Assembly (NCBI RefSeq): GCF_030247185.1
Contig: NC_080570.1
Coordinates: forward strand, 127,464,650 to 127,528,649
Reading direction: 5' to 3'
Length of the DNA: 64,000 nt
Source: Malaya genurostris
Lineage: Eukaryota; Arthropoda; Insecta; Diptera; Culicidae
In this document: piece by piece, positions 21,022 through 32,572 of the stretch
Numbering within the stretch: the stretch's first letter is position 1
Layout: every line of letters begins with the position of its first letter
The notes under the pieces: generated by a model
What the model saw: the letters and a program-made list of their open reading frames with translations, nothing else
What the model was told of the DNA's origin: nothing
The model's database searches: none
Program-made: the position numbers and the translations under genes

Positions 21022-22225
21022 CCTCGAAGTGCTGGCGGGCGTTCTTCCACTGAAAAACCGGTTCTGGGATCTCTCATATCGTTTGCTCATTCGATGCGAC
21101 ATTTTGAATCCTCTGGTGATTGAAAACTTCGAAAGGTTAGTTGAGCTTAACTCTCAAACCCGTTTTATGTCCTTGTATTTTGATTACATGGCTCAGAATA
21201 TTAATCCTTCTTCGTTTGTTTCCAACCGTGCTCATTTCTTGGATACTTCTGATTCTACTGTGTTTTTCGACACATCCATGAGAGAAGAAATTCATGGAAT
21301 TCCGGATCACGTGCGCCCTCAAGTGGCCCCAAATATTTTTTATAATAAATTTAGAACAGTCAACTGTGAAAAGGTGTTTTACACTGACGGATCAAACATC
21401 AACGAGTCCACAGGCTTCGGCATCTTCAATCAAAACATCACCGCTTCTTACAAACTCAGTGATCCGGCTTCAGTTTACGTCGCAGAATTAGCTGCTATTC
21501 AGTACACCCTCGAGATCATTGAAACCATGCCCAAAGACCATTACTTCATTGTCACGGACAGTCTAAGTTCAATAGAAGCTCTCCGGGCAATGAAGCCAGG
21601 AAAGTATCCCCCATATTTCCTGGGGAAAATACGGGAACATTTGAGAACTTTATCTGAACGGTCTTATTTAATATCGTTAGTCTGGGTCCCTTCGCATTGT
21701 TCCATTCCGGGCAATGAAAAGGCAGACTTATTGGCTAAAGTGGGCGCATTGGAAGGTGATATTTATGAAAGACCAATCTGCTTCAATGAATTTTTCAGTA
21801 TTTCTCGTCAGAAAACTCTCGAAAGTTGGCAAACTTCATGGACGAATGACGAACTGGGACGATGGCTACACTCCATTATCCCTAAGGTATCGACGAAACC
21901 TTGGTTCAAGGGGATGAACATGAGTCGTGATTTCATTCGCGTTATGTCACGGCTCATGTCAAATCACTATACATTCAACGCACATCTCCGGCGTATCGGG
22001 ATCGTGGAGAACGGGCTCTGCACCTGTGGCGACGGTTATCAGGACATCGAGCATGTCGTGTGGTCGTGCGTAGAGTATCGTGACGCCAGGTCGAAGCTAC
22101 TGGAATCCCTCAGGGCCCGAGGTAGACCGCCTGAGGTGCCGGTTCGGGATGTGTTGGCGAGTCGGGATAGTTCATATATGCTTCTCATATACCAGTACCT
22201 TAAACACATTGATATACAAGTGTAA
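21022..22225 (+). pseudogene. ORF2 C-terminal fragment: end of RT plus RNase H
   Basis: About 400 codons are open to the natural TAA at 22225. Residues 1-65 are the RT tail (LEVLAGVLPLKNRFWDL). The RNase H domain follows, with all four acidic residues present: FYTDGS (Asp124), AELAAI (Glu157), VTDSLSSIEAL (Asp181) and GNEKADLLAK (Asp237). It ends with a CTCGDGYQDIEHVVWSC zinc-knuckle-like motif typical of the I/R1/Loner group. RNase H degrades the RNA strand during second-strand synthesis. The apparent ATG at 21017 comes from the target-site duplication, so there is no real start and no endonuclease or RT core; it cannot act alone. Confidence 0.93.
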
Positions 22226-22823
22226 TGTGTTATTCCTCGCTCAGAAAATATAATCTCTACCTACAGGTTCGACACTAACATCCGCCCGATTCTCTCGATC
22301 CCCGTCCCTGTCCACCATCTTCATTGGAATTAACAAGATCTTTTTTTTTTGTCACTAACTTTTTCGTTCCCCTTTCCCTGTTTTTTCACCATCTCGATGG
22401 CAACTAATTAGATCTCTGTCGTTTTCAAACATTTTGTTCCCACACCCCTTTTTTACCCCGTTTCCCACAATATTTACTTCTTTTTTTCATTCTCTTCCGT
22501 AACATCACCATCACCGGAAGACCGCTCCAGTCAATGACCAGCATGCGGGCCACCCGCCGGGCCTTCGTAGCCTGGGGGTGTTTCCCGCGGACCCTCACGG
22601 ACCGAAGAATGCGGCCAACATAGAAAATTACCATCGCCATCTGGAATCATCTCATCCTAAATTCAATTCACCGGCCACCGGGGATCGCCAGATACTATAT
22701 TACATAATGATACTACTCTAGTTTTAAGTTAGACGATAAATAAGATTAGTAAATACCCTTGGCATCTTAGAGCTTAAGCCGTGTGCCTTAATATTATATT
22801 ATATTATTGAATAAAAAAAAAAA
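21022..22823 (+). mobile_element. 5'-truncated I-clade LINE insertion with 13-bp target duplication
   Basis: The insertion is flanked by ACAGGTAAATGAT at 21009-21021 and 22824-22836 and ends in an A-run. This is the signature of target-primed reverse transcription. It holds the last third of ORF2 and the full 3'UTR of the same family as the full-length element at 28122-40020. Nucleotide identity between the two is very high, so the insertion is young. Confidence 0.95.
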
Positions 22824-23307
22824 ACAGGTAAATGATATCAGAACTTTTTCTGCTGCCTACAGCGGTTTTCTAGAAAACAGTCATATGCATTCCGTCATTG
22901 AGTCATTTGTCAAGTTTTAATACCCAATATGGCACGTGGCTCTAAATGATGCACGGGAAATCTCCACTACTAATCTTTGCGCGCCAAACGATTTTTTCAA
23001 CGATCTAGTATTCTTTTCTTCGACGGTCAAACACTTATGCAACTCCCCGCATAGCGTTTTGGCTACCTGGGCAGCCATGGCCACCAGACGGCTACCAAAA
23101 TTGATTCAGTGACGGTTGTCAAATCCAATTTGACAGAACAAAGTCGCCTGTATCTAAGTTAGCCGAGCGTTTTCATCTTCTCACCTTCACTGAAAATGTC
23201 AAAGATTTCAATGTGGAAAAATCCTGGTGGATACGGTTGTATCGTTTGAGTTGTATATCTGGCAGCGGTGAGGCAGTCGTTCACCAGAATGTCTGCCAGC
23301 CATTTTT

Positions 23308-24922
23308 GGCATTAAAAATGCCTTACTCTTCACTATATGGGGCCGAGTGTCAATTAAAAGTTTCAAAAATAGTCGCGTAACCTTTTTGTGTCATAATTTT
23401 GAACGTTAATAACTCGGTCATTTGTTGATGGATTGTTATAATTTAACAACCAATCGATTCGGAAACTTTTAGCTTAAACATGTATGACGACGTCTTTTCA
23501 GTATTCAAATAGTATACTATTGAAAAAATGGTTGGAATCGACCTATGTTTTCATCCACCAATCCCTGTTGTACAAAATGACGTCAACTTCCTGTTCGGCA
23601 TAGGAGGCTTTGCGTCATGCATAAAAAACACCGCATCGTTCTGCGTAGTATGAAGAGAAATCTATAAATATAGGCTGCACAATATTTCTTTGCCTAGTTG
23701 ATGTTTGACTGTGAATGAAACAAGTAGCTTGTCTAGTGAGCTGATGACTGGATTGTATATGAGTTCACTTGCTGGATTGTCGCTTCTGCATTATTTGTTG
23801 GTGAAATTTCCTGTTGTCTGCGCAACACCGTGTTCGCTTGAGTATCTTATATATCTAGCTATTGAAGAACCGAATCAGCGTGGTTACCGATTCTTTTGAA
23901 ATATCCCATGTTTTTAGCAAATTTTTTGGTCGATTTTGCCATTAAAAATGCCTTACACTTCGCTTCCCGAGGCTGGGTGTCAATTTAAAACATGCAAAAC
24001 TAATTGCGTAACATTTTTCTGTCATAATTTTGAACGCTTATAACTCAGTCATTTGTTGATGGATTTATATAACTCAACAAATAATCGATTCGGAAACATT
24101 TAACTTAAACTTATGAGACAACGTCATTTGAATATTTCAATTGCATACCATTGAAAAATTGGTTTGAATTGAGTATTTTATTTTGGTTCTCTGGTAACTA
24201 TCAGGCCAATTTAGAATTATCGGCAATAGATTTTTCGGATCTAATTTGCAGCGCTTGTTCCTCGATGATTCGTTAATGGATTTTCCTAGTTTAAATGATT
24301 CCAAAGTTTCAATATTGTAAGATTAAAAATGTTTTAATTTGTGAACGGATCGGTTTGCTCAACTCAAGGTAAGTTTACCTGCGATTTTACATGTATCGTT
24401 TAAATAGGAACCCTCGTAGGATTTGGTTAACCGCCAGTTGCAGTTTAATTATTATTTGCTTCAAAACAATAAGCGTCTGATGGCTACACGAGTTGTAACT
24501 ATGACAATGTTCATTCATGTTTTAATAACATCAAGGTACAATATGAACAAAATTTCGGAATTTTGTTGCATATCCATTCCGTATATTCCTAATATGCCAA
24601 AGCGAAAATCAATGTAAGTAACTAAATATTTTATGCGGACTGTTTCACATGTTTTCTTCCTCGTATTGTTGCCATATTATTTACCGACACTTTCCGAAGA
24701 TTACCGACGATTTTGAAGGATTAATAAAATTCAGGTTGGTTCAGGTTTAAATCTTTAGGTTGTTTGTATCTAAAATTGAGCTTTCAAGTAACTTTGAAGT
24801 GTAGTGAAGTTTAGTGTATCATCATCAATATCATCTTTATTTTGTATTTATTATGAAGACCCTAGAAACGTTTCATTTTTAATGTTATTGTGCTCGGTCG
24901 TGTCTTGAATACAACCCTCTAA
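23308..24922 (+). repeat. HPR-related insertion with two tandem promoter-like units
   Basis: It is flanked by T-runs (23303-23307 and 24923-24928), and the same junction is joined in the 61.4-kb copy. Two direct units (23308-23570 and 23930-24175) both begin GCATTAAAAATGCCTTAC and contain TAACTCRGTCATTTGTTGAT, AATCGATTCGGAAAC and the hairpin around ATAGTATACTAT. These align with the GCTCATAGCTCAGTGATCTG, AATAGAATCGAAA and TTTCAATAGT blocks of HPR copies a to d. CACCAATCC (23560) and TATAAATATAGG (23663) follow the first unit, giving a CCAAT-then-TATA order. Confidence 0.6.
23560..23675 (+). promoter_or_regulatory. CCAAT/TATA promoter-like segment
   Basis: CACCAATCC and TATAAATATAGG are about 100 bp apart downstream of the HPR hairpin. 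A 64-codon open frame follows (23705-23899) but shows no known domain. Promoter activity is inference. Confidence 0.4.
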
Positions 24923-25411
24923 TTTTTTCCAGCTAGCAGCGTTTAGTCAGCCATCTGGCAGCCATGTGTATGCGGGTCGTTGCGCGCCAAACATCAACCG
25001 TAGATCTAGCAAGCATCGACGACTTTTTCAGTGGAAAATTCCATTGTCCATACAAAATAACTTTATTGGTTTTTCCCACTTTTCCGGTAAGTTTTCCTAA
25101 TTTTTTTGATGTACGAACCCGGTGGGGGTAAAAACTTTACAGAACGGTAAGTTCAGGTGTCCTCATTGCAGGTAAATGAAATTTTGTATTTATTTTTGGA
25201 GACTGTGTTGTAGAGAAAGTCCCCGTATCGGATTCGGATATTGTACCATCTAGAGATAGTTGCATTTTCTCATCTGAATGTGACGAACGAAAATCGAAGA
25301 AAAAATGAGGTCGGCATCTATGAACTACTCGTTACCGCTTTCGGCTAATTGCCCTGTTCTGAGCGAGTTTAAGAACGTAAATGTAAGTACAAAAGGTAAG
25401 TACTGTAAAAC

Positions 25412-25494
25412 ATCTGGTTTTGCACTTTCGAGCAGAAATGCAATGTTCTGGTGGTGTTTCATTGTCATTTCTGCTCGAAAGTGCAAAACCAGAT
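25412..25494. repeat. 83-nt near-perfect hairpin
   Basis: The left arm (25412-25440, starting ATCTGGTTTTGCACTTTCGA) and right arm (25466-25494) are perfect 29-bp reverse complements. The stem continues by five more pairs (CAATG/CATTG) after a one-base bulge. The loop is about 14 nt. No related sequence was seen elsewhere in the window. Confidence 0.9.
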
Positions 25495-27460
25495 CAATCT
25501 ATGCCACCACTGTTTCTCAAAAAAAAAACGCGCTTAATCCACCTAACTGTGAGATGATACCTTTTTTTATCAATCCGCATGTGTTTTTTGCATGAATATT
25601 TTTCGGTGTTCAAGTTTTCATGACATTATTTTTATGACCGTCGTTTGAGGCGGCTATTTGAGATTTTAATCACTCATTACCCTGTAATATCGAAATCGAA
25701 TTTGAATCTAAAAGTGTGACAATCGATTAAATATTCCATATATATATATTGATATGTCGAAGTAATCTCCACTTGAGAGTTTATGATTTTTCACGGTACT
25801 TCTAGAGCCGGTATTCAGGAACCAGCATAACCTAAACGAATTGGTATACCCATAAATTAATATGATGAATAAATTGCAATAGTTTTGAGTCCAATTTTAA
25901 AGCTTTTTGGGATTGTCATCTTCTATATCGGTTTGAGTTTTAAAGATTCATCATCCTATAATTCCAGAATCGGAAGTCGGAATTGAATGAAATTAATTAA
26001 TTTTGTCTTTGACGATTTGACTTTTTTTATGAAAACGATTGAGCTTTGAGAAACGATTCGATACTGGGACCGGAATTCGAAAATCGGTGTACCCGAAGTC
26101 AGATAAATTCACCTGAGTAGCTGTATAGTTTACATTTGTTTCCAAATGTTTGAAAATCAGTGTAGATCTTTGAGAAATCGTAGTGCGAATCGAATCCGAA
26201 TCGAAAACAAAATACCTTTAAAACTGAAATAAGTATATTTGGTTATCAACTATCCAATTCTGCAAAACTGATAAACCTGATTAATTTATGTGAAATAAAC
26301 ATTTTTATACTAATCACCCTGTACCCCCTAAACCGGAAGTTAGATCGGACTGAAAAGCAAGATGATTTATAGGATTTTACGACCTTTCCTTTGAATCTTG
26401 AATGGTTCTTTAAATTCATTTTAATATTAGATCGGCTCAGATTATTGTTGCGTTAGATTTTCGCCTTCCGAATCACTTTACGAGTGTTGATGCTTTTAAT
26501 TCCTTGGAATGTAGCTGCCAACTACTTGTATCTTAAAGGAGGAAATGTCTGAAAAATATACCAGTTGTACGATATATTGAAGCAGGTGCTATTTATAGTT
26601 TTATTCGATTAGCAAAATCGATTGATGAATCTTTTGACCGAGGAATAAGTGCGTGTGGTAGGCCTTATTGTGATAGAAAAAGTGTTGTGCTAATGACAGA
26701 TGTCAGGAGTCCCAAAGGTTACTTATTTGTTAGCGTAATTTCGAAAATTTAATACGGGACAATAACCATGGTGTTTCTGACCATCAAAAGCGCGAGTGCT
26801 ACACTTTTTGCTTTTTTGGTAGTGATGCGCCGTCTCGCGGTGAATAGCTGAAGTTGTGGCTATAACGAATTTTCGGTGACATCTTCCAATGTAGGCAGCA
26901 GAATCGACGTTCGATCACGGTGTTATAATTACGTTGTCGGACGAACTGCGAGTGTGAATACCGGTGAGATCATTCCAAATTTTCATATTTTGTTGAATCA
27001 ACGATGCTTACGTATCGCGAAATCAAAACATAACACACTAGACTAAATACCGCCGTCTATTCGAAATATGTTTAACCGATGTATTTTTATTTGTTTTCAT
27101 TAGACTGTATTATCTTTTCATTTTCTCGTGAAATCAATGGTTCATCTGAAAATTGAAAATTAAACATTTTCACATTTAATATAGCATATGTGGATTCGCA
27201 TTTCTAAGATAGTGTTTTAGCCATTCGATATTTTATGGAAATTTTTGGCAAATCAACTACACACGTTTTATAACTAAACAAGCTTTCCCTATATGACCAA
27301 CTAGGAATCTTTTCAAGAGATTTCTAAGTATACTAGTTTATATTATATACATGACTATTATATTATATGAAAATTTTGCAAGATTAAATTAATTGGAGCG
27401 AGAGCAACTAGACAGGCCATCTGGTGTGTGTGACACTGTAAGCAATTATGTTATCGTATA
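25495..27460. other. Mostly unassigned; R5/R4-like repeat fragments at the left
   Basis: TTAATCCACCTAACTGTG at 25536 resembles the R5 repeat at 34164 and 43550. CCGGAATTCGAAAATCGG and related phrases between 25800 and 26400 resemble R4. From 26400 to 27460 I recognise nothing; no open frame there is convincing. Confidence 0.4.
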
Positions 27461-27545
27461 TTGAATTGTGTTATATTATATTACATTATATTATGTTATA
27501 TTATATTGTATTATATTATATTATGTTGTATTATACCATATACTT
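27461..27545. repeat. (TTATA)n-rich microsatellite
   Basis: Irregular TTATA/TTATG/TTGTA repeats. A similar tract lies at 40130-40220, on the other side of the full-length LINE. Confidence 0.9.
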
Positions 27546-27559
27546 CTATTGAATTATTT

Positions 27560-27660
27560 TAAAAACATTTGTTGTGGGTACGTAAGGGGAGGAAGCATCA
27601 GGGCATCAGACGAATTGATGACTGGATTAGGGAATTGCTATACTTTTTTGTTCGTACTGA
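27560..27660 (+). repeat. R3 dispersed repeat, fragment
   Basis: GGGAGGAAGCATCAGGGCAT and GATGACTGGA match the start of the R3 copy at 40285-40690. Both follow TTATA-rich DNA. The right limit is unclear. Confidence 0.65.
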
Positions 27661-28121
27661 GCTCTGCTCGATGCTTTTAGGTAGAAGGATATTTGCTGTT
27701 ATCATATACTTAGGTCGAATCGAATTGAAGTTTCAATCACGACGAGTTATTCGTTGTGAAGTTCATTATGAGTAGTACCATGTACCACTGCTCAACATAT
27801 ACAATTGTTTTCCTTATAAGTCATCACTTTTAAAGTAATCCTTCAACTAAACATCAAGGTCGTCACAAGGTGAGCTTGCTACTCACAGGTTCCTGACTCA
27901 TGCCTACACGTGTGTCTGTGGTGACAATTGGTCGATGGAAGGTGTTGGTGGCAGTAGGAGAGCTATTATACATTATACATAGTAATATATATCATAGCAT
28001 ATCGCAACATGTCATTTTTTCATTGTATTATATATTATTATTTATAACATTATTTTCACTATTACATTCATAGTTATTACTATCATTTTGCTATGATTAA
28101 TAATATTATATATTATTTTTA

Positions 28122-28636
28122 CATTGCCGTTTCAACCTTCCGAGTGAACGGACGTTCTTTGTGTTTACTGCGAAAGCGTTGAAATCCAGTGCCGTGTGTG
28201 ATAAAGTGACCGGACGATCAAAACTAGATCTCTATTGTGTAATAGACAATAGTGCTTTTTCCTGTGATAGATTTTATGCACATTATATACTGAAGCAGTG
28301 CATTGTTGTGAGCGGACGATCGAAACATTACCGTTAGCCGGTGATTGTTTGATCGATCAGAACAGTTCCAGCGGTGTAAGTGATATCACTGAGCGGATTA
28401 CAAAAGAGTGTGCTTTTTCCTCTCGGAGGTTTTTTGCACACCACCGAAGCGGCGATACGCCGATCGACGAGGGCTGGGCTTTGTGGCCCCGTTGGATTTA
28501 AGTTAAGTATTATTATTTAGTTTTTTTCCTCCCTGCATTCGACTGTTCTGTTTCTCCCCGATAAATTTATTTCTGCGCGGAGGTAGCTCCGCAACATGTT
28601 AAATGTAAATCCCGACCCCCCTTTCTCGATAATCAG
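28122..28636 (+). promoter_or_regulatory. LINE 5'UTR with repeated GGACGATC motif
   Basis: The 515-bp leader lies between the target duplication and the ORF1 ATG. GGACGATCAAAAC (28212) and GGACGATCGAAAC (28314) recur, as do GTGCTTTTTCCT (28251 and 28410), suggesting partial tandem units. Internal promoters of this element class lie in the 5'UTR; activity here is inference. Confidence 0.6.
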
Positions 28637-29920
28637 ATGGAGACCTCTGTTGGCAGCAATAAGTCTCGCATAAAGAGTTATCCCGATGGGCTTGCGGTTT
28701 ATTTCCGGACCAAGTCTAAGGAAAAAAAATTAAATATCCTAAAAATATCGCAGGACCTGAATTCGCGATATAATACTATAAAAAGTATTGAGAAAATACG
28801 GCCAGACAAGCTCAGGGTCTTGTTTACTAGCTCAAAACAGGCTAATGAGCTTGTACAAAAGGATCATTTTACGCTGGAGTACCGCGTCTACGTGCCAGCT
28901 CGCAAAGTCGAAATCGACGGTGTGGTCACCGATTCGAGTTTGACTTGCGAGGACATTCTTAAGTACGGGGCGGGTTGTTTTAAGGACCCCTCACTTAAGA
29001 ACGTCAAGATACTGGACTGCAAGCGATTGCATTCAGTATCGATCGCAGGGGATGGAACAAAGTCTTATCCCCAATCAGACTCTTATCGTGTGACCTTCGC
29101 CGGATCGGCTTTGCCTAACTTCATCCTCTTGGACCGGGTTCGTCTGCCTGTTCGTCTGTTTGTACCTCGAGTAATGAATTGTACTAATTGCAAACAATTG
29201 GGGCATACAGCTACCCATTGCAGCAATAAGTCACGTTGTGGTAACTGTGGGGAGGCTCATGCGGACGGCTCTTGCGGTAAGGATGCTGAAAAGTGTCTCT
29301 ACTGCAAGGAGGGTCCACATGACATAATGGCATGTCCTGCGTACAAACTGCGAGGTGATCGAATGAAGCGTTCCCTAAAGGAGCACTCCAAGCGTTCCTT
29401 CGCCGAGATGCTTAAAAGTGCCACTCCTCCTAAACAGACAACGAACCCATATGCCTGCTTGTCAACTGACGAGAGCGATTCTGACGACCCTTTGAAAGGG
29501 CCATCTTCGGCGGTCCCTCATAGCTGTAGGAAAAGAATCAATAAATCCTCTCATAAGCTACCTAGTAAGGGTTCGAAGGTGTCTTCCGAAGGCCTTCGAA
29601 AAGTTACAGCTAACGGGAATCGGGACACACCACCGAAGCAAAAAGCTCCTGGTTTCGGAAAGCTCAATTCCGAGATGGAATTCCCACGACTTCCAGGGAC
29701 TACAAAATCCCCAAGCGTCCCTAAAAATCCACCAGAGAACCAACTAGGTGCTGGACTTATCAAGTTCTCTGATGTTGTGGACTGGATTTTTACAACTTTC
29801 AATATTTCTGACCCTCTTAGAAGCATTTTAATTGCTTTCATGCCAACAGTAAAAACATATTTGAAGCAGTTGACTGCAAATTGGCCCCTTCTCTCAGCGA
29901 TTGTATCCTTCGATGGCTAA
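28637..29920 (+). CDS. LINE ORF1, Gag-like zinc-knuckle protein (427 aa)
   Basis: This is an intact frame from ATG 28637 to TAA 29918-29920. Residues 180-235 contain three CCHC zinc knuckles: C182-C185-H190-C195, C201-C204-H208-C213 and C220-C223-H228-C233. They bind element RNA in the ribonucleoprotein that carries RT to chromosomal targets. The upstream half (residues 15-175) resembles the RRM-like region of I/Jockey ORF1 proteins. The C-terminal third is rich in Ser, Pro and Lys, with a hydrophobic tail. The stop overlaps the ORF2 start in ATGGCTAA, suggesting reinitiation as the means of making ORF2. Full length and absence of stops are notable next to the broken ORF2. Confidence 0.93.
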   Translation: METSVGSNKSRIKSYPDGLAVYFRTKSKEKKLNILKISQDLNSRYNTIKSIEKIRPDKLRVLFTSSKQANELVQKDHFTLEYRVYVPARKVEIDGVVTDSSLTCEDILKYGAGCFKDPSLKNVKILDCKRLHSVSIAGDGTKSYPQSDSYRVTFAGSALPNFILLDRVRLPVRLFVPRVMNCTNCKQLGHTATHCSNKSRCGNCGEAHADGSCGKDAEKCLYCKEGPHDIMACPAYKLRGDRMKRSLKEHSKRSFAEMLKSATPPKQTTNPYACLSTDESDSDDPLKGPSSAVPHSCRKRINKSSHKLPSKGSKVSSEGLRKVTANGNRDTPPKQKAPGFGKLNSEMEFPRLPGTTKSPSVPKNPPENQLGAGLIKFSDVVDWIFTTFNISDPLRSILIAFMPTVKTYLKQLTANWPLLSAIVSFDG

Positions 29921-32572
29921 ATCATCCACCGAGGTCACGGATCTAATCACTGTTTTACAGTGGAATTGCAGAAGTATCATCCCAAAAATAGATTCTTTTA
30001 AATTTCTAGTAAATAATCTGAAATGTGACGCATTTGCATTGTGCGAAACTTGGCTAACTTCTGAAATATCCTTAAACTTCCACGATTTTAACATTATTCG
30101 CCTGGATCGAGATGTTCCCTATGGAGGAGTACTTTTAGGGATCAAAAAGTGCTATTCTTTTTATCGAATTAACCTCCCCTCGATACCAGGTATTGAAGTT
30201 GTCGCATGTCATGTTACAATCAAAGGTAAGGACCTTTGTATTGCTTCCATCTACATTCCCCCTAGAGCCTTGGTTGGGCATCGGCGGCTCAGTAATATCA
30301 TAGAGCTCCTTCCCGCACCGACGTTGGTTTTAGGAGACTTTAACTCACACGGTACGGGATGGGGCTGTCTTCACGACGATAACAGATTAACTATGATCCA
30401 TGATATCTGCGACAACTTCAATATGACAATCTTGAATACGGGAGAAATGACACGAATTCCTGCACCACCAGCAAGACCAAGTGCGCTGGATTTATCACTT
30501 TGCTCAACATCGCTACGGTTGGATTGCACGTGGGAGGTAATTCCTGATCCTCACGGTAGCGATCATCTACCGATCGTAATATCAATCACCAGCGGCTCAA
30601 AACCATCGAAGACAATCAATGTTTCGTATGACCTCACACGAAATATTGATTGGAATAGCTATGCGACTTCGATATCTGAGAAACTGGAAAGAACTCAACA
30701 ACTTCCTCCGGTGGAAGAGTACACGTTTTTGGCTGGCTTGATTCTCGATACCGCGATTCAAGCTCAGACGAAACGTGTACCCGGCGCAAAAACTAACATC
30801 CGTCCTCCCAACCCGTGGTGGGACAAAGAGTGCACAAATTTAAACGCGGAGAGAGCCTCCGCGTGTAAAGTATTTAGAAAAAATGGAACACCGGATAATT
30901 ACCGGAATTACGCGGCGTTAGACGTTAAAACTAAGAACTTGATTAGAGCTAAGAAACGAGGTTGCTGGCGTCGGTTTATAGACGGCTTAACGAAAGAAAC
31001 ATCTATGAGCACTCTTTGGAACACAGCCCGACGAATGCGCAATCATAACACCACGAATGAAAGCGAGGAATATTCCAACTGGATATTCGATTTCGCTAAA
31101 AAAGTATGCCCAGACTCTGTTCCGGAACAGAAGATCACCCGCGCACACCAAGTACAAATGAAACACCGTTTTCGATGGTAGAGCTCTCACTTGCACTTTT
31201 GTCATGTAACAATAAAGCCCCGGGATTAGACAGAATAAAATTCAACTTGTTGAAAAATCTGCCTGACCCTGCCAAAAGGCGCTTGCTGAATTTATTCAAC
31301 AAGTTCCTCACGGGTAATATTGTCCCACACGACTGGAGACAAGTGAGAGTTATCGCCATTCAAAAACCAGGGAAACCAGCCTCCGATCACAATTCGTATC
31401 GGCCGATTGCTATGCTTTCCTGTATCCGCAAGTTGTTCGAAAAAATGATTCTTTTCCGTCTAGACAATTGGGTCGAGATTAATGGCTTACTTTCAGATAC
31501 ACAATTTGGCTTCCGCAGGGGCAAAGGAACGAACGATTGTCTTGCGTTGCTCTCAACAGAAATTCAAATGGCATTTGCTCGGAAAGAACAAATGGCGTCA
31601 GTTTTCCTAGACATTAAGGGGCTTTTGACTCAGTTTCTATAAATATCCTATCTGAGAAGTTGCATCAGCATGGTCTTTCGCCAGTTTTGAACAACTTTTT
31701 ACATAATCTATTGTCTGAGAAACACATGTACTTCGCGCATGGTGATTTGTCGACAATACGATTCAGCTATATGGGTCTTCCTCAGGGCTCATGCTTAAGC
31801 CCCCTTTTATACAATTTTTACGTAAGTAATATCGATGAATGTATCAACACATCTTGCACGCTAAGACAACTTGCCGACGACAGCGTTGTGTCTATTATAG
31901 GACCCAAAGCTGCCGATCTCCAAGGACCATTACAAGATGCTCTCGACAACTTGTCGACATGGGCTCTTCAAATGGGTATCGAGTTCTCCATGGAGAAAAC
32001 TGAGCTGGTTGTATTTTCAAGGAAGCGAGAACCAGCACAATTACAGCTTCAACTAAGGGGTGAAACCATAGCTCAGGTCTTCACATTCAAATATCTCGGG
32101 GTCTGGTTCGACTCCAATGGCACCTGGGGATGTCACATTAGGTATCTGAAACAAAAATGCCAGCAAAGAATCAACTTTCTTCGTACAATAACCGGATCAT
32201 GGTGGGGTGTCCACCCAGGAGACCTGATCAGGTTGTACCAAACAACGATATTGTCCGTGATGGAATACGGATGCTTCTGCTTCCGATCCGTGGCGAACAC
32301 TCATTTCATCAAGCTGGAAAGAATTCAGTATCGTTGTTTGCGTATTGCCTTGGGTTGCATGCAATCGACTCATACGATGAGCCTCGAAGTGCTGGCTGGC
32401 GTTCTTCCACTGAAAAACCGGTTCTGGGATCTCTCATATCGTTTGCTCATTCGATGCGACATTTTGAATCCTCTGGTGATTGAAAACTTCGAAAGGTTAG
32501 GTGAGCTTAACTCTCAAACCCGTTTTATGTCCTTGTATTTTGATTACATGGCTCAGAATATTAATCCTTCTT

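Larger units (their letters stand above)
23046..24976. mobile_element. CCCGCATA-TIR element (R6) carrying an HPR-like insertion
   Basis: CCCGCATA at 23046 and its complement TATGCGGG ending at 24976 bracket DNA that is absent from R2 copy 1 at the same place. Outer sequences contain GGCAGCCATGG / CAGCCATCTGGCAGCC. A second partial copy of the same family (61361-61506) is uninterrupted and shows that 23308-24922 is an insertion. The class is unknown. Confidence 0.6.
20511..25150 (+). repeat. R2 dispersed repeat, copy 3, split by a LINE and a TIR element
   Basis: R2 landmarks occur in order: TTACAATCAATAGAATTCG near 20548, GGATGGCCAATA near 20972, TTTGCGCGCCAAACGATTTT near 22977, TTGCGCGCCAAACATCAA near 24990 and AACCCGGTGGGGGTAAAAAC near 25117. 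It is interrupted by a LINE (21022-22823) and by the CCCGCATA element (23046-24976). Its own start motif is not visible. Confidence 0.55.

Noticed and set aside
21017..22225. Complete LINE gene starting at ATG 21017
   Set aside because: The ATG belongs to the 13-bp target duplication; the fragment lacks the endonuclease and most of RT.
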